Part shown: positions 15,596-22,714 of the stretch, piece after piece | Position numbering within the stretch: the stretch's first letter is position 1 | Layout: each line of letters opens with the position of its first letter | NCBI GenBank assembly: GCA_937968015.1 | Contig: CALBSO010000140.1 | Span: 1-22,714, forward strand | Reading direction: 5' to 3' | Source: an uncultured Thermomicrobia bacterium | GTDB lineage: Bacteria > Chloroflexota > Chloroflexia > Thermomicrobiales > JALYUS01 | DNA: 22,714 nt | Position numbers and translations under genes: made by a program | The notes under the pieces: model-generated | What the model was told of the DNA's origin: nothing | Database searches by the model: none | Seen by the model: the letters and a program-made list of their open reading frames with translations, nothing else

Positions 15596-16999
15596 ATGGC
15601 AACGGCGCCACAACCCACGACACTCGGAGCGCTGCGCGCGAGCGGCTACCAGGTTCTGCCTGTCAAGGAAGAGATGCGCAAGAACCTCATAGACAAGATG
15701 CGCAAGGGCGAAGAGTACTTTCCCGGTATCCTCGGCTATGAAGATACGATCCTGCCACAGATCGAGAATGCCGTCCTCTCCGGGCAGGACATCGTCCTCC
15801 TCGGCGAGCGCGGCCAGGCGAAGACACGGCTCGCCCGCTCGCTGATCAATCTGCTCGATCCCGAAGTCCCCTACGTCGCCGGGACGGAACTGAACGACAA
15901 CCCCTATGCGCCGGAGTCCGCGCAGGGCCGGGCGATTGTTGCGGAGATGGGCGATGACACGCCAATCGAGTGGCTGCCGCGCGACCGCCGCTACGGCGAA
16001 AAACTCGCCACGCCGGACACGACAATCGCCGACCTGATCGGCGAGGTGGACCCGATCAAGGTTGCCGAGGGGCGCTACCTCGCGGACGAACTGACGATCC
16101 ACTACGGCATGGTGCCGCGCACGAACCGGGGCATCTTCTGCATCAACGAGTTGCCGGACCTCGCCGAGCGTATCCAGGTCGGCCTCCTCAACATCATGGA
16201 GGAGCGCGATGTGCAGATTCGTGGCTACAAGGTGCGCCTCGATCTCGATATGTACATCGTCGTCTCGGCCAACCCGGAGGATTACACGAACCGCGGCCGG
16301 ATCATCACGCCGCTCAAGGATCGCTTCGGCTCGGAAATCCGCACCCACTACCCGAAGACGATCGAATACGAAATGGACATCATGGAGCGCGAGCGGAACC
16401 ACTTCGTGGACGACGGTATCGCCGTGGACACGCCGCAATACATGAAGGAGATCGTCGCCGAACTGACGCACCTCGCCCGTAAGTCGCCGCAGATCTCGCA
16501 GAAGTCGGGCGTCTCCGTGCGCGTCTCGATTGCGAACTACGAGAACCTTGTCTCCAGCGCCCTGCGCCGCGCGATCATTCTCGGCGAAGAGACCGCCGTG
16601 CCCCGCATCAGCGACCTGCCCGCCGTCGTCGCCTCGACCGCCGGGAAGATTGAACTGGAGAGTATGGGCGAGATTGACGAGCAGCGCGTCGTCGAGCGAC
16701 TCGTCCAGCAGGCGGTCTCGACGACCTTCGAGCGCCACTTCCGCCTCTCCGAGTTGGAGGGCGTTATCCGCTCCTTCGAAAAGGGGATGAGCCTCGATGT
16801 CTCGGACGGCATGCCCGCGCGGGATTACCTGCGCCACATGCAGTCTCTCGCCGGGATGGATGCCGCTACCGCGAAACTGGACACCCCGGACGAACCGGCA
16901 CACGTTGCCGCCGCCATCGAATTCATCCTCGAAGGCTTGCATCTCAACCGCCGCCTCAACAAGAACCAGGACGGCGCGCGGTATCGGTATCGCGCGTAG
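15596..16999 (+). CDS. MoxR-like AAA+ ATPase (Mg-chelatase I-like)
   Basis: This 467-residue protein carries an AAA+ core: Walker A GERGQAKT at 70-77, a Walker B-like FCINE at 181-185 with Asn in place of the usual Asp before Glu185, sensor-1 SANPED around Asn226, and an LKDRFGSE arginine-finger region near Arg243. The long C-terminal helical lid resembles MoxR and magnesium-chelatase ChlI/BchI proteins. These ATPases act as chaperones with VWA-domain partners, and such a partner follows 104 bases downstream. The ATG at 15596 begins the conserved sequence; the open frame from 15482 adds an Arg-rich, unlikely N-terminus. Codon use has strong C/G third positions, as in the following genes, consistent with resident chromosome. 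The client of the pair is unknown. Confidence 0.87.
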   Translation: MATAPQPTTLGALRASGYQVLPVKEEMRKNLIDKMRKGEEYFPGILGYEDTILPQIENAVLSGQDIVLLGERGQAKTRLARSLINLLDPEVPYVAGTELNDNPYAPESAQGRAIVAEMGDDTPIEWLPRDRRYGEKLATPDTTIADLIGEVDPIKVAEGRYLADELTIHYGMVPRTNRGIFCINELPDLAERIQVGLLNIMEERDVQIRGYKVRLDLDMYIVVSANPEDYTNRGRIITPLKDRFGSEIRTHYPKTIEYEMDIMERERNHFVDDGIAVDTPQYMKEIVAELTHLARKSPQISQKSGVSVRVSIANYENLVSSALRRAIILGEETAVPRISDLPAVVASTAGKIELESMGEIDEQRVVERLVQQAVSTTFERHFRLSELEGVIRSFEKGMSLDVSDGMPARDYLRHMQSLAGMDAATAKLDTPDEPAHVAAAIEFILEGLHLNRRLNKNQDGARYRYRA

Positions 17000-17006
17000 C
17001 GCGACG

Positions 17007-17090
17007 GGAGGACTGAGGACTGAGGAGGAAAAACCGCGAAGCGTTCCGCTTCCGCCCTCAGTCCTCATCGCTCAGTCCTCAGTCCTGGAA
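17007..17090. repeat. Direct and inverted GGACTGAGGACTGAGG-type repeats between the MoxR and VWA genes
   Basis: GGACTGAGGACTGAG (17010-17024) is exactly complementary to CTCAGTCCTCAGTCC (17071-17085), and a further CCTCAGTCCTC copy lies at 17056-17066. Each arm is itself a tandem of GGACTGA. The transcript could fold into alternative long hairpins between two genes that look co-transcribed. It may be a dispersed intergenic repeat of the host. Confidence 0.75.
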
Positions 17091-17103
17091 GGACGAAGTC
17101 CGC

Positions 17104-19110
17104 ATGGTTATTCGCTACAGCAACTGGGACGGCACGCAGAACGTCAATCCATTCGATGCCGACGATCTTCTGGAGGCGATCTCCGACGACGTGATTAAGG
17201 ATGGCGACCTGCGCCGCGCCCTCGAACGGATCATGAAGCGTGGCGCGGACCTCAAAAGTGGCCGCATGCCCGGCATGCGCGACATGATGGAACGCCTCAA
17301 GCAGATGCGCCAGCAGGAACTCTCCCGCTACGACATGGGTTCCGTCCTCGACGACATCCAGCAGAAACTGGACGACATCGTGGATCAGGAGCGCAGCGGC
17401 ATCCAGAAGCGCCTTGATGACGCGCTGGAGAAACAGGCAGCCGAGCATGGCGAGCCGCCGGACGATAGCATGCGCCGGATGTTCGAGAATATCGCCAACC
17501 GCAAGAACCGCTATCTGGATGATCTGCCGAAGGATCCCGGTGGGAAGATCAAGGGTTTGCAGGACTATGAGTTCATGGACCCCGAGGCGCGGCAGATGTT
17601 CCAGGACCTGATGAGCGAGTTGCAGCAGCGGATGCTCGGCAACACCTTCCAGGGGATGATGGACTCGCTCAAGAACATGACGCCGGAGGATATGGCCGCA
17701 CTGCGCGAGATGGTGCGCGATCTCAACGAGATGCTGGAACGCCACCAGCGCGGCGAAGACCCGCAGTTCGAGCAGTTCATGCAGAAGCATGGGCACTATT
17801 TCCCGCCCGGCCTCAACTCGATTGACGACCTGATCGAACACCTCGCCAAGCAGATGGCGCGGATGCAAAATCTACTCAACTCCATGACGCCGGAGCAGCG
17901 CGCCCAGTTGCAGGGCGTGATGGACGCGCTGCTGCGCGACGACCGCCTGAAGATTGACCTCGCGCGGCTCGGCGGCAATTTGCAGCAACTCTTCCCGATG
18001 GACATGGACGGCTACGGCTTCGGCGGCGACGAATCGGTCGGCATGGGCGAGGCGCTCGATATTATGGGCCGCATGCAGGGGATGGACGACTTGGAGGCGG
18101 ACCTCCGCGCCGCCCAGAACCTGGGCGACCTCAACAAGATTGACAGGGAGCAACTGCGCGACCTACTCGGCGACGACGCGGCGCAGTCGCTCGAACAGTT
18201 GCAGCAACTCGTCAAGACATTGGAGGACGCAGGCTATCTCGAACGCAAGGGAAGCAAACTCGAACTGACGCCGCGAGGGCTCAGGAAGATCGGCCAAAAA
18301 GCCCTGCAGGACATTTTCCAGCAGATGAAGCAGGACCGCTTCGGCAAGCACGACACCGAGCGGCGCGGCGCGGGCGGCGAGCGGACGGACGAGACGAAAC
18401 TGTACGAGTTCGGCGACCCCTTCCTCCTCGATCTGCGCGAGACGATGATGAATGCCATCGAGCGAAACGGTATCGGCTCCCCGGTACGTATCCAGCCGCA
18501 GGATTTCGAGGTTTACCGCACGGAGTTGCAGACGCAATCCAGCACCGTCCTGATGATTGACATGAGCCGTTCGATGCTTCTGCGCGGCTGCTGGGCGGCG
18601 GCGAAGAAGGTTGCGATGGCGCTCGACAGCCTGATTCGCGGCCAGTTCCCGCGCGACCAGTTGCACATCGTCGGCTTCTCCTATCTCGCGCACGAACTGA
18701 AGCCGCGCGAACTCGCCGAGATGGATTGGAGCGAGTACGAGTACGGCACGAACCTCCAACACGGCCTGATGCTCGCGCGGCAACTGCTCGCGCGGCAGCG
18801 GGGCGGCAACAAGCAGATCATCGTCATCACGGACGGCGAACCAACCGCGCACATAGAGGACGGTGAACCCTACTTCTCCTACCCGCCGACCTTCCGCACC
18901 ATCCAGGAGACGCTGCGCGAGGTCGTCCGCTGCACGAAGGACGGCATCGTCATCAACACCTTCATGTTGGAGCGGGGCCGGAGTCTGATGGAGTTCGTCA
19001 ACCAGATGACGCAAATCAACAAGGGGCGCGCCTTCTTCGCCACCCCGGAGCGGCTCGGCGAGTACGTCCTCGTGGACTACCTCTCCGGCAAGACGAAGCG
19101 GGTCGCCTAG
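17104..19110 (+). CDS. VWA-domain protein, partner of the MoxR-like ATPase
   Basis: This 668-residue protein has a long, charged, Met-rich helical N-terminus (1-470; repeated DDI, QQMLG, MEDMAALRE-like segments suggest helical bundles). A C-terminal von Willebrand factor A domain follows with an intact metal-ion-dependent adhesion site: D486-M-S488-R-S490, Thr549 in YGTNL, and D577 in ITDGEPT. MoxR/VWA pairs typically act together as metal-chelatase-like or chaperone machines, and the preceding gene supplies the ATPase. No signal peptide or membrane segment is visible, so it is probably cytoplasmic. The ATG at 17104 has a GGAAGGA sequence 13 bases upstream. A winged-helix-like stretch (YLERKGSKLELTPRGLRKIG, about 380-400) inside the N-terminal part is of note. 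Confidence 0.87.
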   Translation: MVIRYSNWDGTQNVNPFDADDLLEAISDDVIKDGDLRRALERIMKRGADLKSGRMPGMRDMMERLKQMRQQELSRYDMGSVLDDIQQKLDDIVDQERSGIQKRLDDALEKQAAEHGEPPDDSMRRMFENIANRKNRYLDDLPKDPGGKIKGLQDYEFMDPEARQMFQDLMSELQQRMLGNTFQGMMDSLKNMTPEDMAALREMVRDLNEMLERHQRGEDPQFEQFMQKHGHYFPPGLNSIDDLIEHLAKQMARMQNLLNSMTPEQRAQLQGVMDALLRDDRLKIDLARLGGNLQQLFPMDMDGYGFGGDESVGMGEALDIMGRMQGMDDLEADLRAAQNLGDLNKIDREQLRDLLGDDAAQSLEQLQQLVKTLEDAGYLERKGSKLELTPRGLRKIGQKALQDIFQQMKQDRFGKHDTERRGAGGERTDETKLYEFGDPFLLDLRETMMNAIERNGIGSPVRIQPQDFEVYRTELQTQSSTVLMIDMSRSMLLRGCWAAAKKVAMALDSLIRGQFPRDQLHIVGFSYLAHELKPRELAEMDWSEYEYGTNLQHGLMLARQLLARQRGGNKQIIVITDGEPTAHIEDGEPYFSYPPTFRTIQETLREVVRCTKDGIVINTFMLERGRSLMEFVNQMTQINKGRAFFATPERLGEYVLVDYLSGKTKRVA

Positions 19111-19424
19111 CGTCGGCCAGGGACCTTGCTCGTCGCGATACCGACTGCGTCTATTCCCTCGAAGGGCGGCGGGCGGTGATCGTGCCGGAGGGTGCATCGC
19201 CGTCTGTCGGCGCATTGCGCCACGACTGCCGGGAACGACTGGCTGGTTCAAATTGCCGCGTCGCTTCGAGTGCCATGATGCACTGCCCCCCTCGCCCCTC
19301 GGCAACGTCCTTCGGCATCTCCTTTGATATGCGACAATCGGGCAACACGTACGCCGCCAGACGAACGACGGATGAACAAGTGAGAGACCGAAATGTTGCC
19401 CGAATGCAACGAGAGGAGCCAACC
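19111..19424. other. Intergenic region before the MBL-fold gene
   Basis: No convincing gene is seen in these 314 bases. A perfect 10-base inverted pair, TCGGGCAACA (19338-19347) and TGTTGCCCGA (19394-19403), lies in the second half, 21 bases before the next start codon. It may be a hairpin in the leader or a spaced operator. No clear promoter was identified. Confidence 0.55.
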
Positions 19425-20057
19425 ATGCAGATCGAAGTCTTTCCGACCGGGCCGCTGCCGACGAATGCCTACCTCGTCGCGGATGAAGAGACGAACGAGG
19501 CGTGGATCATTGACGCGCCGCCCGATTCCGCCGCAGTCGTTCTGGCCGAAGTGACGGCGCGGGGCTACACCGTCTCCCTGCTCATCAACACGCACGGTCA
19601 CTGGGATCATGTCGCGGATAACGCCGCGATGCAGGCCGGGACAAACGCGCCGCTCCTCATCCATGAGGCGGACGAACCGATGATCCGCGAGCCGGGCCGG
19701 ATGGGGAATTTCATGCCGCACATCACGCCGACCAAAGCGGATCGCTACCTGAGCGACGGCGACATGCTCCACCTCGGCCAGTACATCTTCACCGTCTGGC
19801 ACACGCCGGGCCATTCGCCGGGTGGCGTTGTGCTGTACGAGCCGACGACGAACACCCTGATCGGCGGCGATACGCTCTTCCCGAACGGGCATGGTCGCAT
19901 TGACATCCCCGGCGCGGACCGCGAGGCGATGCATCGCTCCCTCGCCCGCCTCGCCACCCTGCCGCCGGAAACGACCGTCTACACCGGCCACGGTGACCCG
20001 ACGACCATCGGCGCGGAACTGCGATGGCTCTCGCAGATGGCGGATCGCGCATCGTAG
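19425..20057 (+). CDS. Metallo-beta-lactamase-fold hydrolase (glyoxalase II-like)
   Basis: This 210-residue protein has the complete metal-binding set of the MBL superfamily: H57-G-H59-W-D61-H62, His130 in HTPGHSPGG, Asp149 in GGDTLF and His189 in TGHGDPT. The size and the DTLFPNGHGRID region fit the glyoxalase II/RNase-Z-like hydrolase branch, often annotated as a hydroxyacylglutathione hydrolase-type thioesterase. The substrate cannot be read from sequence. There is no signal peptide, so it is cytoplasmic. The ATG at 19425 follows a GAGAGGAG ribosome-binding site; the longer frame from 19176 is not protein-like. Codon use matches the MoxR/VWA genes. It is transcribed in the same direction as them, but a 314-base gap suggests its own promoter. 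Confidence 0.88.
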   Translation: MQIEVFPTGPLPTNAYLVADEETNEAWIIDAPPDSAAVVLAEVTARGYTVSLLINTHGHWDHVADNAAMQAGTNAPLLIHEADEPMIREPGRMGNFMPHITPTKADRYLSDGDMLHLGQYIFTVWHTPGHSPGGVVLYEPTTNTLIGGDTLFPNGHGRIDIPGADREAMHRSLARLATLPPETTVYTGHGDPTTIGAELRWLSQMADRAS

Positions 20058-20199
20058 GGGCGATGTGTGAATCGCCCCAGAGGAACAAGGCCTTCACCTT
20101 CTCACCTTCCTGAATCCCCTTCGGCGGCACAGGACATGCATCAGCGCCCTGTATCGGCGGGCGATATGCGTGTGCCCGCATCGGTGAGATGTAGGCATC

Positions 20200-21006
20200 A
20201 TGCGGCAGGATACAACGCACGCATACCGCGCCCCACTCGTTGCTCATCGCTCATTGCTCATCGCCGCGCGTGAGGCGGCGCTCTGTGTCGCCGGATACGT
20301 TGGCTACAGTCTGTTGCGGAGCGTTGTGGCGGGCGATCAGGGAACTGCCAGCGCGCACGCGCGGCAGATCATTCATCTGGAACGGGTACTGCATCTCTTC
20401 CAGGAACCGGCATTGCAGCGCTGGGCGCTCGGCGTGCCGGGGATGGCACGCTTCTGGAATGGCGTTTACCTCTGGATGCACACGCCGCTCGTCATCTTCA
20501 CGCTCGTCTACCTCTACATGCGGCGCCGCCCGACGTATGTCGTCATCCGCAACGTCTTTTTCATCTCCGCCGCCATCGGGCTGCTCTTCTACACCTTTTA
20601 CCCGACCGCCCCGCCGCGCCTGATGCCCGAATACGGGTTTGTGGACACGATCGCCACCGTCGCACGCAACTCCCCGGATGTCCGGCCCGGCGCGTTCGAG
20701 AATGCGTACGCTGCCGTGCCGAGCCTCCATGTCGGCTGGGCCTTGATGATCGCCCTCGCCTTCTGGTGGACAACCCGGCATTGGATCGTGCGCGCGCTTG
20801 CCGTGATTGAGGTGGTCGGCATGATCGCCGCCGTCACGTTCACCGCGAACCACTTCTTCTTCGATGGAGCGTTCGGCATCGCCGTCGTCCTTACCGCTCT
20901 CGCGATTGTCCGGGCGGCACAGCGATGGGCAACGAAGCACGGATACACGAAAGGGGCGGCGCCCGCTTCCCCCACCACGGTCCGTCAGCCGCCGTCTTCC
21001 GGTTGA
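20200..21006 (+). CDS. PAP2-superfamily membrane phosphatase (PAP2_3/Aur1-like)
   Basis: This 268-residue polytopic membrane protein has about six hydrophobic segments. The phosphatase signature includes YPTAPPRLM (134-142), PSLHVGWALM (174-183) with the catalytic-type Ser175 and His177, and TANHFFFD (215-222) with His218 and Asp222. This is the arrangement of the PAP2_3 branch, which includes the inositol phosphorylceramide synthase Aur1 and many bacterial lipid phosphatases. The likely role is removal or transfer of phosphate on membrane lipids or carriers. The ATG at 20200 has only a weak ribosome-binding site and the first 20 residues are not conserved-looking, so a later start is possible. 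The stop is one base from the convergent tyrS stop. Confidence 0.82.
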   Translation: MRQDTTHAYRAPLVAHRSLLIAAREAALCVAGYVGYSLLRSVVAGDQGTASAHARQIIHLERVLHLFQEPALQRWALGVPGMARFWNGVYLWMHTPLVIFTLVYLYMRRRPTYVVIRNVFFISAAIGLLFYTFYPTAPPRLMPEYGFVDTIATVARNSPDVRPGAFENAYAAVPSLHVGWALMIALAFWWTTRHWIVRALAVIEVVGMIAAVTFTANHFFFDGAFGIAVVLTALAIVRAAQRWATKHGYTKGAAPASPTTVRQPPSSG

Positions 21007-21007
21007 T

Positions 21008-22249
21008 CTACCCCACGACGACGCGCCGGTACCGCTTCTTCCCGGCGCGGAGGAGTAGGCCGTTCGCCGGGATGTCCGCCGCCGTCACGGTGCGGTCCAT
21101 GTCGTCAACGCGCTCGCCACTCAGGGACGCACCACCTTGCGCTGCCAGCCGCCGCGCATCACCCCGGCTCGTCGCCAGTCCTGCCCGCGTGAAGAGATCG
21201 GCCACAATGAGACCCGCCGCGAAGTCCGTTGCCGGGATGACGGTCGTCGGGGCGGTTTCCAGCGCGCCCTCGCCGGAGAAGAGCGCGCGGGAGGCTGCCT
21301 GCGCCTCGCGCGCCGCTTCCTCGCCGTGGGTCAGCGTGGTCGCCTCGAAGGCGAGCGTCTCCTTCGCCTGCCGCAGTTCCGCGCCCTCGCGATTCGTCAG
21401 CCGCCACACCTCGTCCATCGGCAGGAAAGTGAAGAAGCCGAGGAACTGCCCGACCAGCGCGTCTTCCACGTTGATCCAGAACTGGTAGTAGTCGTACGGG
21501 CTCATGTAGGCGGGGTTGAGTGAGAGAGCGTTGCCCGTAGATTTGCCCATCTTCTGCCCGACGGCGTCCGTAATGAGCGGCGTCGTCAGCACGAACGCAG
21601 TGCCGCCGTCGGCCTTGCGAATGAGATCCATCCCACCGAGGCAATTACTCCACTGATCGCCGCCGCCGATCTGCAAGATGCAGCCATCTTCCCGGTACAT
21701 ATGGAGGAAGTCGTACGACTGCAAGAGCAGGTAGTTGAATTCGAGGAACGACAACCCCGTCTCCAGCCGCGTCTTGTAGGTTTCCATCGCCAGCATCTGG
21801 TTGACGGAGAAATGCCGCCCGATGTCCCGCAGGAAGTCAATGTAGTTGAGTTTCGTCAACCATGCCGCGTTGTCGAGCATGATCGCCTTGCCGTCGGAGA
21901 AATCGAGGTAGTGGCTCAGTTGCTCCTTGATCTTCGCGGCGTTGGCGGCGATCTCCTTCTTCGTCATGATCGTCCGGCCCGTCGCCCGCCCGGTCGGGTC
22001 GCCGATCATCGTGGTGCCCTCGCCAACGAGCGCGATCGGGCGATGCCCGTGCCGCTGGAAGTGCGCCAGCGCCATCACCTGCACGAGATGGCCGATGTGC
22101 AGGCTGTCGGAGGTCGGGTCGAAACCGCAATAGAGTGTAATCGGCTTCTCCGTCGCCCGCCGCAGCCCCTCCATATCCGACACCTGATTGACAAACCCCC
22201 GCTCGGAGAGCGTATCCAACACATTCGTCTTCGTCACTACCGCAGTCAT
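21008..22249 (-). CDS. tyrS: Tyrosyl-tRNA synthetase
   Basis: This 413-residue class I aminoacyl-tRNA synthetase charges tRNA-Tyr with tyrosine. The ATP-binding HIGH motif is at 51-54 in SLHIGHLVQ, and the KMSKS loop appears as KMGKS at 233-237. GGGDQWSN (195-202) and LLLQSYDF (174-181) are tyrosine-pocket segments typical of bacterial TyrRS. A C-terminal S4 RNA-binding domain is seen at about 345-413 (GGASLSGERV, LLLRAGKKRYRR). The length matches family norms. The ATG at 22249 follows GGAGG with good spacing. It lies behind a T-box leader with a tyrosine specifier, so expression should rise when tRNA-Tyr is uncharged. It ends one base from the convergent PAP2-type gene. Confidence 0.96.
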   Translation of the reverse strand: MTAVVTKTNVLDTLSERGFVNQVSDMEGLRRATEKPITLYCGFDPTSDSLHIGHLVQVMALAHFQRHGHRPIALVGEGTTMIGDPTGRATGRTIMTKKEIAANAAKIKEQLSHYLDFSDGKAIMLDNAAWLTKLNYIDFLRDIGRHFSVNQMLAMETYKTRLETGLSFLEFNYLLLQSYDFLHMYREDGCILQIGGGDQWSNCLGGMDLIRKADGGTAFVLTTPLITDAVGQKMGKSTGNALSLNPAYMSPYDYYQFWINVEDALVGQFLGFFTFLPMDEVWRLTNREGAELRQAKETLAFEATTLTHGEEAAREAQAASRALFSGEGALETAPTTVIPATDFAAGLIVADLFTRAGLATSRGDARRLAAQGGASLSGERVDDMDRTVTAADIPANGLLLRAGKKRYRRVVVG

Positions 22250-22263
22250 CGCATTGCCTCCTG

Positions 22264-22307
22264 CCTACCCCCTGCCCCCTCCCGAAAAGGAAGGGGTCGG
22301 GGGTAGG
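22264..22307. repeat. C/G-rich inverted repeat between the T-box and tyrS
   Basis: CCTACCCCC (22264-22272) is complementary to GGGGGTAGG (22299-22307), and inner C and G runs extend the pairing around a GAAAAGG-type loop. It sits a few bases upstream of the tyrS ribosome-binding site. It could be a dispersed intergenic hairpin of the host genome or affect tyrS translation. Confidence 0.65.
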
Positions 22308-22316
22308 TTTCTCGCA

Positions 22317-22348
22317 CAAACAAAAACGCCGCCCCGAGAAGGGCGACG
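22317..22348 (-). terminator. Intrinsic terminator of the tyrS T-box leader
   Basis: On the minus strand a stem of CGTCGCCC and GGGCGGCG (22348-22341 with 22334-22327, one wobble) closes a six-base loop and is followed by TTTTTGTTT. It lies directly after the conserved T-box sequence, as expected for the terminator that competes with the antiterminator. Confidence 0.82.
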
Positions 22349-22572
22349 AATCGTCGCGGTACCACCTTCGTGCGCGGGCGCGTCACCACGCTCGCCTCAG
22401 CGCCTGCCAACATAGGCGCGGCCCGGTACCGGGGGCAACCGACCGACGATTCTCCAGCGTATCGCTGGACCGGAGAGGTAATTCACGAAGGCCACATCCG
22501 CAGGCTCACACCGACCGCCTGCTCGCTGATTCGGACGGGAGGCCCCGCTACTGCGTTCCCCGGCGTCGTTCA
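22317..22572 (-). promoter_or_regulatory. T-box riboswitch for tyrS, UAC (Tyr) specifier
   Basis: The minus strand holds AAGGTGGTACCGCG (22368-22355), the hallmark T-box sequence whose TGGT bulge pairs with the tRNA acceptor end. Upstream, a Stem I can form between GCCGGGG and CTCCGGT. Within its 3' side lies GAATTACC, where TAC (22480-22478) fits the specifier codon for tyrosine. An AGTA element lies on the 5' side, and a CCAGCG/CGCTGG hairpin (22454-22468) separates Stem I from the antiterminator. Uncharged tRNA-Tyr should stabilise the antiterminator and let transcription proceed into tyrS. The exact 5' end is estimated from the promoter. Confidence 0.9.
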
Positions 22573-22578
22573 CACCAG

Positions 22579-22607
22579 ATTATGCACGATCGCGGCGCAT
22601 GGCGCAA
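22579..22607 (-). promoter_or_regulatory. Promoter of the tyrS T-box transcript
   Basis: On the minus strand TTGCGC (22607-22602) and CATAAT (22584-22579) are separated by 17 bases. The predicted transcription start, near 22572, lies just before the T-box Stem I, which supports the assignment. Confidence 0.6.
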
Positions 22608-22714
22608 GAGCGGCTACCGGAGAAATCAAGCCCCGCCCGGCAGCGGCAGGCGAAACCCGCGCTAAGTAGGTGCTGGTAAGTTCGCACGCTTGGTGTACGC
22701 CTTGCGCGGACGGC

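Noticed and set aside
15431..17068. 545-codon open frame on the minus strand
   Set aside because: It is antisense to the MoxR-like gene, is low-complexity and Arg/Val/Asp-rich, and has no recognisable domain; strong third-position GC bias creates such shadows.
18163..19422. 419-codon open frame on the minus strand
   Set aside because: It is antisense to the well-supported VWA gene and lacks protein-like motifs.
22661..22672. CTAAGTAGG shared with the reverse complement of positions 46-54
   Set aside because: A nine-base match is expected by chance in a window of this size, and the site lies beyond tyrS in host sequence.

Overview
The window most likely comes from a moderately GC-rich Chloroflexota bacterium, perhaps Thermomicrobia-like. 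The evidence is a secreted protein of a type I associate with that phylum (13967-15386), a T-box-controlled tyrosyl-tRNA synthetase, and a MoxR/VWA gene pair. This placement is inference from protein flavour; there is no rRNA to confirm it. No tRNA, rRNA or CRISPR array was seen.

About 89-11845 looks like a bacterial casposon-like mobile element. It encodes a stand-alone Cas1 (2517-4130, minus) with an intact catalytic triad but no cas2, effector or CRISPR repeats. It also encodes a family B DNA polymerase with all exonuclease and polymerase motifs (8339-11626, plus) and an HNH-type zinc protein (7863-8342). Two divergent operons share one control region at 5174-5318. Leftward run a MerR-like regulator and cas1, followed by an OLD-type ATPase/TOPRIM gene and a DUF2971 gene that look like defence cargo. 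Rightward run a small excisionase-like HTH protein, a StrR-like ParB protein, a Mom-like DNA-modification protein, an unknown HTH protein, the HNH protein and PolB, many joined by ATGA stop/start overlaps. A convergent small HTH gene (11630-11845) closes the block. Cas1 and PolB carry similar C-terminal helix-turn-helix and zinc-finger modules, which suggests shared recognition of element ends or a shared partner.

12000-15386 holds three exported or membrane proteins: a lipoprotein with a long Gln-rich coiled coil, a small membrane protein, and a secreted protein broken by two apparent single-base losses in C runs. They could be host genes or further cargo.

15596-22714 looks like host chromosome with stronger GC3 codon bias: a MoxR-like AAA+ ATPase and VWA-domain partner, a metallo-beta-lactamase-fold hydrolase, a PAP2-type membrane phosphatase, and convergent tyrS. 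tyrS is preceded by a T-box riboswitch with a UAC specifier, an intrinsic terminator and a recognisable promoter. The ends of the mobile element (terminal inverted repeats, target-site duplication) could not be identified by eye, so its boundaries are provisional.
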